Source of the DNA: Cinclus cinclus
Taxonomy: Eukaryota; Chordata; Aves; Passeriformes; Cinclidae
DNA: 64,000 nucleotides
NCBI RefSeq assembly: GCF_963662255.1
Contig: NC_085067.1
Location: 1,178,001-1,242,000 of the forward strand
Direction: 5' to 3'
Shown here one piece after another: positions 10,860 to 22,900 of the stretch. How positions within the stretch are numbered: the first letter of the stretch is position 1; each line of letters opens with the position of its first letter. The notes under the pieces were generated by a model. That model saw nothing but the letters and a program-made list of their open reading frames with translations, was not told the DNA's origin and did not search any database. A program made the position numbers and the translations under genes.

Positions 10860-13800
10860 GTCCCAGATTTCCAGGCTGGCTCTCTTCCACACCTTTGGAG
10901 TGTCCCAGGCTGCTTAAGCCTGGACCTCCAGTCTGATGGTAAGGAAGGGGAGACAGCACTACTGCCCCATAGCTGAACATCCCAGATGAGTTATAACCAA
11001 GCATCACTGGGAGCAGACAGAAAACAGCCATCCCCAAATTGCGTGCTCTGGCTGACAGCTCCGGACGGGAAGCAATCTCCTCTTACAAATTACAGGAGCC
11101 CGTTTACACAGGGCAAACACTTCCCGTTCCACAGAGACCAGAGCGAGACCACAAACAGCAGCAGCTCAGAGCCTCCACTTCCCTCGTGGCTCTCCAAATC
11201 TTCCAGACAGGCTGCGGGAAGAACTCCACATCTCTGGGCACCACGGCCTCCCACAGCACCCTGCCACAGCCAGAGAGTGCTCGGGTGCACGGCTGTGGGT
11301 GCTGGAGCCTGAGAACTCTCTCGGTGCTGAGACTTGTCCCTCTCCATCGTTTCATCTGTGTCTGGGAGCGGAGCAGTCCTGGGTAAAGACGTGGAAGGCT
11401 CTGACAGGGAACACAGAGTAAGAGTGGAAATACTGGAGGCAAACCTTCAGTTTTCAGCGCCTACTGAACATGTGCCTCATCATTCTCTTCCCCAAGTTAG
11501 ATCAGACTCTTCCGAGGCACAGCGCCTTGCAGTGAGCTTCTGTGGCTGCAATCTCCTCCTAATCCAGGCTTGTTTCAGGGAAAACAGGCAATTTTATATC
11601 CCTTTGATATGGGTCTGAGCTGCTAATGATGCTAGGAAGTAAAAAGAAATGGGCATAGAAATACACAGCTATGAAGAATTAAAATAGTGAATTTAATTCA
11701 GCCAATTCCAACAAATTTGGTAGTTCCCTGAAAAACAAACCTTGCACAGAAAACACAGAACAGAAATTGTTTCATCTTGACAGCTGGTGAGAATAAGTGG
11801 GTGAAAAGGTGAATGGAGTATTTCTGACTTCTCTGGAAAACAGAAGGTTTCACATATCCTGAAAATGCCCTATTTTTTACGAAATGGGTCGGTTTGGGAG
11901 GCAGTGATTGTAAATGCTGTGCAAGGAAAGCCCTGTGCTTTGACACAACCAGTGACTGCAGATGCCAAATGTCTGGTTTTCAGAAAGCACTGATGCTTCC
12001 CTGAAGGAAAAGCTGAGACTTCTAAAAATCATAGAAACCTGGAAGGGTTTGGGCTGGAAGGGAAACTCAAAGCTCATCTCATTCTAAGCCCCCACCAAGA
12101 GCAGGGACACATTCCACTAGACTAGCCCAGAAACCTGAAGAACAACAGCACAAAATCTATTATTTTTAAGAATCATAAGCCTGGCTTGCCCAGTGGTCCT
12201 GATTTGGGTTTCAGGGCCATGCCAGGCGTGTGGAGGGAGCTGGCTGCACAGCCTGGCTCAGCTCCTCCAGCACTGAAATACTCTTTCCAAAGCAATACCA
12301 AAAAAGGTTTGTTTCTAGGTCAGGACCTCAGCACTCAATTTTAACCAGGGGCTGACAGTCCAATCTGAACACAGCTGTAAAATGGATTCGTGGGAGAAGC
12401 TTTGGCATTCCTTTTGTAATTAGAAAACAGCCACTGAGCCGTGTGCCTTTAAAGGTGAAAGCTATTTTTGACATAAAAATTAGCACATAGTTCCTCTGCC
12501 ATCCCTCGGCTGCTGCTGCACTGGGAGCTGTGAGCAAACTATCCAAAGATAAGCAAGAAGTATAAACATGCTGAATTACACCAATACATAGAAGGGGATC
12601 AGGTTTAATTTGTTTTATTCTCTGACAGTTAGGAGACAATTATTTTTACACTTTTTCTCCTAAAAAGCACTGGTTAAAAGGTCCACTTAAGCACTGAAAC
12701 TCCAATGGCATTTAAAAACTTGAAGTGCTTTTAATAGCTGCTTTTTGAAAATACTGTTAAATCTATTTTTGAGATGGATAAACTAAGCTGCCAGTGAAGC
12801 AGGACAGGAGTTTTTGGAAGGGCCCAGCAGTGAGAAACTGTCGTTCATTTCTCAACACCTCAGCTCCTGTACAGGGACCTTGAGAGAGAAACTACCACAG
12901 TGCTCAATGCTTCAAAAACCTGAGCGTCCTTTAAATTCCAATTTTCTCTCTTTGGTGGGAGTCTAACCCTGACAGCTTTGAAAATGAACCCCAGGCAGTT
13001 TTCAGGATATGGCTCAGAGTGGCTGTTTCTAAAATAAAAGTGAGGGAAGAGCGAGCAGAACTTGGAGGCTTATCAGCACCCGGAATGCCCCGGCTAATCC
13101 TCGGCAGCCCCGGCCCCTTTATGTAACCTGGGATTGCTGCAGCTCAACAGCTTACTGGGGTCTGGGTGGTTTTCTTTAAACCTCTCGTGGACAAATGCAA
13201 ACACATTAAATACTTCTTTCTTTCTTCTGCCTGTCTAAGGAGAAAATTGTTATAAGGGGGAAAAAACAAGTTTTATTTGTATCAAGCTCTAATAGAATTA
13301 AACTCGTATACTGAGACTAAAATGTGTTTCTCTCTGATCTGTCATGACTAAACTGAACTTTGCCAGTTTACAACACTCAGGTGTAACTCTTCAAGAGAAG
13401 GTTGCATCCCAAATTTCTCTTCACCCCGAACACTCTCTGAAGCGTTGGGGTGTTCCAAATGTAGACAGACCAGCCCCTTTGCAGCCTGTACCCCATTTCT
13501 GGCAGCGTGGCTGGCTGTGCTGCAATACTTACGTCCCCGTGGCCGCTGCCCCGCGGCTCTCCTTGCCCGGAGGACGCCTTTCCGTGCCCTCCATCTGACT
13601 GCTCTGACTTTCCAAGGCACACATCCTTCCGAGGCAAAATTCAACTCTCAAAGCTCTCGGCCGGTGCTAAGCCATTCACCTCATGCTGAATGCTTACGGA
13701 AACTTCAGAAGGGAAAAAAAAATAAACCCCCTATTGAACTCCTTGCAATCGGAGACCTGAATGGGCTCGATATAAACCCCGCTCGAACCAACGGCAGCAA

Positions 13801-14340
13801 TAGGCTTCCCTGGATGTTGGATTTGATCCAGCTTAAAAGTTTCCATGAAATAAACTAGGCTAAGCGCATCAGCTGCATAGAAACTAACTCGGTGTAACAG
13901 GAGCATCTGTTCTTCACGTCCACCATTTTCTCAGAGCCTTAACTCGGCGGCGCGAGGCGCCAGCGGATCCCCGGCACACGGGCACGGACATGGATCAGCA
14001 GGGACATGCACGTCGTATAAACTACTGGACCAGGTAGCTTTTGTTTGTCAGAAAAACAGCTTAATGTATTTGCAAGGATGGCATTACAGAGCGAAGTCGA
14101 TGTCCGCACTGAGACAGCGGAGGAGCACACCTCAGACCCATTAATACACGGTACAAAGCAAATGTTTACCCAAGTACAAATGAAACAGGTCGACAATTAG
14201 CTAATGCAGCTTTGTGGACATAAACCAGGTACAGTCGAGCAGAACCAACATAAAATAAAAAGGAAACAGCCCTTTTCCTACGCCATGCTAAGAGCACCGT
14301 GGTTAGTGGTTTGGGAAGCCTCTGTCACGGTGAAAAATTT
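10860..14340. other. Intergenic stretch between CUEDC1 promoter and VEZF1 3' end
   Basis: No protein-coding exon is recognisable. It contains a degenerate CR1-like fragment (about 12,025-12,130) and a small GC-rich island (about 13,530-13,640) ending at a minus-strand GTAAGT. The right end merges into AT-rich sequence with several minus-strand AATAAA motifs, so the exact VEZF1 3' end is uncertain. Confidence 0.45.
12025..12130 (-). mobile_element. CR1-like LINE 3' tail fragment
   Basis: The sequence follows the usual layout of an inverted avian CR1 3' end: atcatagaa, then gggctggaagggaa, then a gctcatctcattctaagccccc block, then agggacacattccactagac. It is diverged and truncated, with no ORF. 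Confidence 0.55.
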
Positions 14341-14844
14341 CCTTGCCGGTGTTTAATGTGTTTATTCTACTGCTACACTGCTGGGATAAAAATAACAGCT
14401 GGCTGTACAAGGGACCCACTGTCAATACTGCAGTAATTGACAACATACAATTAAGTCTCACACCTGTTTATTGTAAGTAATTCATAGATAACCGCTTCTA
14501 GTACACATTTTCATATTGGCTTTTAATGCTTTTGGTTTTTTTTGTTTTTCTTTTAAGCTCAGGTATACCCAAATTTCATCTAAGGGTCATCACTGTGGTT
14601 ACCCAGACCCAGAAGGCTATACCTGCTTTGGGAAACTGGTGCAAGGTGGTGTGGTGGCCAGGGATGACAGAGATGGCTGGGGAGCTACAGGTCCCAACAT
14701 GCAGGACGGTGTGGAGGTGGCAGCGGGGTTGGTTGGGGACATGCTCAGGCGGGCTGGCCGTGCACGCCGGGCTCTACACAGGGCCAAAACAAAAACCTCT
14801 ACACACCTGGAGTAAGAACAGTGGTAACAAAGTCATAGCTACAT

Positions 14845-16885
14845 ATTCTTCTCTACATTTTTGTTTATTGAGACAAACTAATTAAAAGGCACAAACATAG
14901 GGCATATGTTTACATGGACATTATAACAAACATATACATTAAAAGTGTAGGAATGTGTTTCCTTTCTGCTAAACAGAAAGTTCCTAAGCTTTTATATATA
15001 CAAAAGTTGTACAATTTGATGTCCTAAAGTACAAAAGATCATTTATAAAATTATTTTACACTAAGCTCTATTATTTTTTTTTGTTTGTTTTTGTTTTTAC
15101 TATGTAGTCCAAGCCCCTAGAACAGTTTCACGTAAGGATACAGATACCTGTCACCTGAGCCAGCAGCCTGGCAATCACTGCTCGCACGGACACGGCCGGG
15201 GAGGAACAGAAGCAGTCCAGTGTGACTGGTCAGTCCTGCTAGCACTCTGTGAAAATGCACACGCTAATCTCCAGAGCTCTCAACTTCATTAAGATAAAAA
15301 CATCTCAACTGTGATTTCTTTTTTTTTTTTCTCCTCTTTATTTTTTAATTTAATGTAGAGGTTGGGTTTAGGGTGGTTTGTTTTTTTTTTTTTTTTTTTT
15401 TAAACAAAGTTTTAAAAATGTGAATATGTGACATGATAGTCTAAAAAGTATATCTGTTTCCCTAGACTTTGCTTTCTACTTTATGTACAGATAAACAGGT
15501 TAAGAAAAAAAAGCACATGTAGCTTAAACATGTGTGACCATTTATGAGCAGTTCTGGGCTGGACAGCTCAGCACCCCAGAACTCTCACAAATTGATAGAA
15601 ATGTGTTAACACAATAGAAGAATAACGTAAAAATGATGATGTTTGCAAATATTTACAAAGTTGAACAGATTTGCACAACACTTGATTAAAAAATAGGGGA
15701 GAAATTAAAAGACGCTCTCTGCTTGTCCTGGAGGGGCATCCTACCTAGTTAGTGGTTAGAATAAAAACTGTATACAATTTAATATAAGACAAAACTTCTA
15801 GTGAACAACTAACACGTCTGTCCCCTGCTGAAACACCAGCAGGCTCTGACTGGGAGGCAGAGGGCATAAAAATCACACCCAGGGCCTCCAGAATCTTCCA
15901 GCTTAAAGCAATTTTCCTTAAGTTTCCAAGCACTCCTTTTGCTCCTAGATAAGAGTCCCATGGGGTTCTGACTGTTCAGAGACCATGTTTACATACATTT
16001 TGACTCCTCTTCTGTCAGCCATGGCTGTTTCTCACCAAACAATAACAGGTTGTTTTTTTTAAAAAATGTTGACTACAATGCTCTATTCCCTTAGGGTAAT
16101 ATGTTGGGTAATATTTACATCTCCAAATATCAGGTCACAATCCCTATTATATGTTGAAGTTAGAATGATAAGTTATCATATGCTTTGCATATCAGAGCTG
16201 GTATCACCTTTCCCATAGGGAATGCTGCCTGAAATTACCATATTCCCAAAGGTAAAATGCATATTTTCTCCAAAAATGCATTTTCTTTTAAATGACAACA
16301 TTGTAATGCATTTACTCATTAGAAAAAAAAAAACCAAAACAAAACAGAAAACCAAAAAAACATCAACACAGACAAAGGTTCTACACTAGCTCAGAAACAG
16401 TGGACTTGCCTGGCAGGTTAAAATGAGCCATCCACCCTGTCACAGATACAGAGGGGTCTTCGCTAGTGTTTAGATTAAAATAATTTTCTAAGTTATAATT
16501 TGAGGGGATAAAACATAAAACTGTTTTTTTATTACCTATTTTTTAATTTTTTTCCTTTTTTTTAAAAAAAACTCTGGCAAATAAGTATCTGCTCTAATTC
16601 AGCATCAGTCAGCTACAAGGTAAAACTTACTTTAAATGAAGTGCTCCAGTGAAACTCAAGCCTGAACCATGTGAGCCAAATCAAGGGGAAGATGCTACTG
16701 TGGTCTCTGATGATGTTGCCCCAGTGTCTTAGCCTGAATTTATTATAAACTAAAACAAAACAAAACAAAAAAACCCAACAGAACAAAACAAAACAAAAAA
16801 AAAAAAACCCAACCAAACAAAACCCAAAAAAGAACTGCTGGTAAGGATTCCATTTTAATCCTTTTTAATACTGTTTAGAACTTGT
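14845..16885 (-). other. VEZF1: VEZF1 3' UTR (distal end approximate)
   Basis: AT-rich sequence directly follows the VEZF1 stop codon, with many homopolymer A/T tracts and no open frame of note. Minus-strand AATAAA signals lie at 14,864-14,869, 14,467-14,472 and 14,361-14,366. I chose the first as a conservative end; a longer UTR reaching about 14,340 is possible. Confidence 0.5.
14864..14869 (-). terminator. VEZF1: Candidate VEZF1 polyadenylation signal
   Basis: AATAAA on the minus strand (tttatt on the plus strand), about 2 kb after the stop codon. Alternatives lie at 14,467 and 14,361. Confidence 0.35.
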
Positions 16886-17313
16886 TTACCAGGGAGGAGA
16901 GGTGGGCAAGGCCTGGGGCAGGAAAGGCATGCTCTCCACTGGTCTCATGGCTATGTTGAGGGGACCAGCCAGCGTCATGGGGGTGGGCAGGTTCATGGGG
17001 GACGTGATGGTGACGGGGTGTGCTATGTTCACTGGAGCAGTTACTGGGGTGGGCAGGTTCACCGGGGTGGTGAGCGTTAATGGAGAGGTCATGGACAGAG
17101 GACTGGTTATAGTTACAGGATGCCCTAAGTTCATCGGACTGGATATATTAACTGCACTTGATACATTTACTGGACTTCTCATGCTCATTGCAGCTGCCAC
17201 TGTGACTGGGTTTGTGATAGTCCCAGAAGCCACAGAGGACGTTATATTGAATGGAGTAGTAAGAGTCACAGGCGTAGTAGCAGCAGTGGAGGTTTGGCAC
17301 AAGTTAGCAGCTT
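16886..17313 (-). CDS. VEZF1: VEZF1 coding exon 6 (terminal)
   Basis: The acceptor TTTTTAG precedes AAGCTGC. The exon encodes residues 403-544, opening EAANLCQ and ending with TAA at 16,886-16,888. The tail repeats a short motif of the form (S/T)P(V/M/L)(N/T)(V/I/L), for example SPVNVSS, SPMNLGH and TPVNLPT. It is low-complexity and probably disordered. Confidence 0.96.
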
Positions 17314-19838
17314 CTAAAAATGAGACATAAAAAAGACAAAAAGTTTTTAACACATAAAAAAAACCATGGACAAGATTTAAACAGAACATAACAAAACAAA
17401 AAACCCAAAAACCAAACAAGAACAGGTACAAATTCTGGAATAATTTTCTGTAGGTATTATTAGTAAGTTAAAACTGTTAACATTCTATAGCCTACAGGAA
17501 ATGCAAACTCTCATGCAGGTCATTTCAACTGAGTATTTTTTTTTTCGTGAGAAGTCAAGTGAGGTTGTCTTAGCAAGAGGGTTTCCATGTTCATAAAAAC
17601 AGTACTGTACAATCAAAAAAATCCTCCCAAGAGGAACAGTAGAAATAGAGGAGAGAGTGTACATACCGAATGGTACGTACTCTATAGCCTTCTCAAAGGT
17701 GAACTGACATTCTGTGAAGGTTTTAAAAAGTCATTATTAGGGACTGATAAGCAAAGCTCGTTTCAATATTTACCTGCTTATTTCAGTCTTAATTATTGCT
17801 GCTAAACCACTCCACTACTCACAGTACCTCTACTTCAAGACTAACCCAGCAGCACATCCCTCAACCCCCCATCAGCTCTTCATCTTTCACACAAGCTACA
17901 GCTCCACACCATGTTGGTTTGGGGGGGTTCTGGGGGGGGGTTTGCAGCAAGCAGGACTGGAGTGCAGAGCAAGGGAGACCCAGGAGGCCGGGGCTGGGGA
18001 GCAGGGGGGACGGGACGGGAATCACTGCACATCCATCAGCACCACCTGCCGGCTGCCACACCGGGAGGATCGGGAACAGGGAACAGGGAACAGGGAGGGG
18101 CTGTCTGCTAAAGAAACCTGGGGAAAATACACTCTGCAGCCGTGTCTGCTTCCACATTTGTAGGAAAGGACCCCAAGCTCAGTTACACCCACGTGTCAGA
18201 GGTAAGCCAGGAGCAAAGAGTCCACTTTGCCTCCGGGGCAATATAAATGTAACTTTGAAAGCAACATTAGACCCATTCAAGGGTTACTGTTGGTTCTTCA
18301 AAGTCCATAGCTAGGAGGGGTGCAGAGGAAGAGTAAAAAAAAAAAAAAAAAAAAAATTGTGAAAATAAATTGTACTACACAAAAAAAAAAAAAAAATCCC
18401 ATCTAGTGTTGTAAAGCCATCACAAGTGGAAGTAGCACAGGAGAAGCAGCATGGAAAGAGCAGCTCAGGCATGGCATTGACTGGTCTAACTTCACCTTCA
18501 AGCACAGTCTCACCCAAAGACACATCCCACACGTGCCCCTTCCCCAGTTCAGCTAAAAGCACCAGTATGACACCACTGCTACCCACCCACCCCCTCACCC
18601 CCCATCCTGCCCAAAACACTGTTCTGTTAAAGCATATTCAACATTCTCAGTAAGAAAGGAAAAGGAAACAAGACATAGGAATGAACAAGCAGAAAATAAT
18701 TTTCAGTGATTTTCTAAATCCAACATCATTTGCTTTATCTGTTTAGTGGCCTGACAATATGTGCTGCTTCTGTTATCAGTACATTTTAACATGAATAAGC
18801 TGTTTCTGTACTGTCTGATCACAGAATTCAATTACTGGCATAACAAGGGGAAAGGAAGCAAGCAGCCTAAAACACAAACAAGAACCTAGAAAACAAAAAC
18901 AGACTGAAGAACTGAAAGGAAAGTTGAGAGAAAAAGAAAAAATAAGGTGAGTCAAAAGCATACCTAAAAACAGCCTGTGAAAAACAGTAAGCAGTAGTGA
19001 TTAAGAACTTCTACAACATGTAATCCATGAAGTCACATGATGGGCATTAATAATCAAACTGTTGTGAAACAAATAAGCAGCAGTAATGGGAGAATTTAAA
19101 CTACTGTATGCTAAAACCACTAAACTGAAGCAATCTGCTCTCTACAAACTGACACAATGATCAACACCAGCAATTCCACTTCAATTACAGCAGCACAGGT
19201 AAGCTGTGAACCAGCACTGATGAGAAACAGGATCACTGATTACCACATTTTGTAACAAAAAAAAAAAAAAAAAGCAACAGAGAGAGAGACAAAGTTCTCT
19301 GAGGTCTAGAAAACTTCATGCAAAGACAGTTACATGATGACAGAGCAGATGGAATAAATTGGGAAAGACAAGATGACCAGGACACAGCAGATACATGCAC
19401 CCTAGTGCAGATGCAAGTACAAGGTGGGTATGTGTGCACAAAGGAATGAGGTAAATAAGCACAAACACAGCTAAAAGCCACATGCAAGTCAAAGCCTTCA
19501 CTCCTGCCTTGGAGCAGACACAAGCTCCCCTGTGTAACTGATGGCTCTAAGGACACGGGCAAGCACAGACCAAGGGAGCAAGTCATGAGCATAAAACCAT
19601 TTAACACAGCCTACCCTAGGGCCTGCTTCTCCTGTTCTTTCTTAGCTATGATTTCTAAGAATGAAACTCGTGTAAGACATCCTCCCTGACACCTAAAACT
19701 CCCTGTATGACTGTAAACTTCACTACCTCACAAACACAACCACGTCAATATTGGTTTGTTTTACCTTTCTTCCTTGCTTTGACGGCCTCTTCCCACAATC
19801 TCAGGGTCTCTACCTGCTTTCCAGGCCAACTTGTTACG

Positions 19839-19909
<71 letters not shown>

Positions 19910-19920
19910 CTGCTGCTGCT

Positions 19921-19952
<32 letters not shown>

Positions 19953-22900
19953 TGTTGCTGTTTCTGGTTGCTGGTCTCTTCACTCATGCATGCTATGCCA
20001 ATCAAGTAAGAACACAAATTCACCTTGAAAAGTTACTCTGCTTTCTGCTGAGATCAAAAAGGCAACTTCTACACAGAGCATGTGGAATCTTACAGGATTC
20101 CAAGAACAAAATCACAGAGGTGTTTAAAACAATATCATTAATTCTGTGCTTCCAAGAGCTAAAACCCAAAATGTAAGTCAAGAACATCTACTTGAACTGC
20201 CAAAAATGGACTCGACATTATTTAGTTTGTATTTAGGAAGAATGAAATTAAAGACTCCAATGAGTCTCTAGAACTCAAACCGATTCCATTTTTTCTAAAC
20301 TTTAGCTCCAGCTTAAAAATGAAAAACACAAAAAGCCTTTTCCTTTCTGTTGCAAGTATGACTTAAAAAGCTCAGTTTACATCGGAGAACAACCTGTCAC
20401 TACTCTCTGGCCACAGTACAGCTCATCATTTCCACCTCTAACAACTGCTCTAAATGCCTCATGTGAACTGGCTTAGCACCACCAAACTGGCTTGGGAAGC
20501 CAGAGTTGTAACCCTATACCTTGAAAAATACTTGACAACCAAATTTCCTACTAAGCTCAACAATCAGGCATTTCAGACATTCCCAGTACCTTCAAATTAT
20601 CCTGGAGTAACAGGAACTGCAAAGATGTTGTAAATTAATACACTTTAAAAGGCTTTAAGGACAAAGTTTCCAAAGTTTCCTTACTTCTGCCTCTTTATTC
20701 CTCTGAAACCCGTTTAATATTACTAACCATGTGGGCTAACTTAAGCTACAGGTATTTAAATAGGGAAAATTTGAAAGCCAAGCCTTCATTTGCTTGCTAG
20801 GCATTCCAGGTCCAGACTGCAGCACTTCCACACAGTTTAAGTCTAGAAGGAGCTATTACAAACATCTCATCTGACCTCCTGCACAACACCAGTCAGATGC
20901 CATTAATGCCTCAAATATATCAGGGCTGGATTTAAATCCTTTTCTTGTCAGCTATTGCCTGAGGGAGGAAACACTGAGCTCCAGTCAAAGCTCAGAGAAA
21001 GCAGAGAAATCTTTCTCCTGATTTTGATGAGTTTTAGATGAGGCTTCAGACCTGAAACCTGGCAGATCTTAGCAGTTCTTAAATAATTTAAAATCTCCAG
21101 ACTATCTGTTGGACTTTTAGGCCTGCACAGTTCAGGAAGTAGCACTGAACTTAAAAGGTGAGAAAATTTGGGAACTATTTTCTTCAAGAGAGGGGACACT
21201 GTCATGAACTGCAGGGCATTCCCAAGGGGTAAGAGCACAGTCTTGCAGCAAACCAACTCCACACATGCCAATTCTTCAGCTGAAGCAGATTCTGTCACTA
21301 AATATCTAAATATCTACTTTTAAGAGGTGTGACCACCCAGACTGACAGACAGCTGAATTTTAACGTCATCAAAGGCAATTCCCTTCGCAAACACATTGTT
21401 ATTAGAAATGTTTGTAAAACGTTCACCTACTTTTATTGATGCCTTGTTTACAGGTATTACAGTTGATACTTTGGCTCTGCCCGTGTGTCTTTAAGTGGCT
21501 GGTGATATATGCTGCACTCAGAAGTTTACCACAGATATTACACGATACCTTTCCTTCATGGCGCACCATGTGTGTCCGCAGTCTGTCTTTGGTGGCAAAG
21601 GCAGCAGTGCACGTCTAGATGAAGGACAAAGTTACACTTGAGGTGCAGACAGAGCAGTACAGCCTCACCTACAGGCACACTGGGAGCCCCTGATACCTTG
21701 GAGGTCCTAACAGTATCCTAAGGGTACTGACAACTTTGAGTTTTTACCTGTATTTATAGAGAAACAAAAATCAAACTACTCAGCAGAGACCGAGAATGGA
21801 ATTCGCTTCTGAGACAAGCAGGACAAAAATCATACTCTATACTACTTGAATTTTCTTAAAACAGTGGGTTGCCTTACCCACCAATGTAAGAGGAGCTTAT
21901 AAAAAAACACCTACAACAGGCAAAGTTGGTTTCTAATGTAATTTTACTGTACAAATATGAACTTGGTACCTTACACTGCTCAAATACTTCTGTTCCCATC
22001 CAGCACAAGGAAACAAAACCTCTTCCTAATACTATTGTTTTTACCCAAGGCCTTTAAGAAGGTAAGTCACTAAAACACAGGTTGCGATAGGCATGGATAT
22101 TCCAAAAAAAACCAGTTAATTGTTCAAGGGCGATCAAATTATTTCTCCTAGACTCAGTCATCAACTTATGACAACTTGCTGTCCCCTTCCAGCAAAATAA
22201 CAGATCCAGAATCAACCATTCCCACCCATTTTAAATAGATGTTCTGAGAAAGACATTTGATTTGAACATGCTGAGAAACACACTGCACACATTACCCCAG
22301 AAATGAGCACTGAGCTGAGGATGCTGCTACAATCCTACTACTAAGTTAAGCATATGGTAAAACAGAGCAACTACGCTGTTCTCCAAGAAAGCAAAAAGCC
22401 TCTAATCTTCCTAAAAAAGCATCCACGGCATCTTTTTTAAGTTCCACCAGAACTCCAGCACTGTGGTGTGGTGGCAGATGTGGCTTTACTCCTAAACTTG
22501 CTTTTCAAAATCAAAAGGAGTGAATACAGTTCTGGAAAGATTCACCCGAGTACTACTGTTCTTAATAAACCATTTTAGCCCTTACTTGGCATTTGAAGGG
22601 TCTCTCTGTTGAGTGAACATGTTTAACGTGACAGCTTAAATGATCAGGCCTGCAAGAAAGAGAGGAACAGGAGAAAAGTGCACACTGTTACAAACGGAGT
22701 CGGGACACCTTGGCTAGCAGTGCTGACACCACGCTGGTCACTCCCTGCAGCCCCCATCCCTCTGACAGCCAGGATAAATCCCTTCCCCTCACCTCCCAGG
22801 GGCTTCAGCTGCAACACCTCACAGCTTAAAACTTAACTCTGTTCGCCTCACACACCTAAAAATGGCACGTTTGGTCACACCTTGTGTAAAGATGAGAGCG

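Noticed and set aside
19707..20176. Poly-Cys, poly-Leu and poly-Ala ORFs on the plus strand
   Set aside because: These are opposite-strand readings of the VEZF1 CAG/CAA tract.
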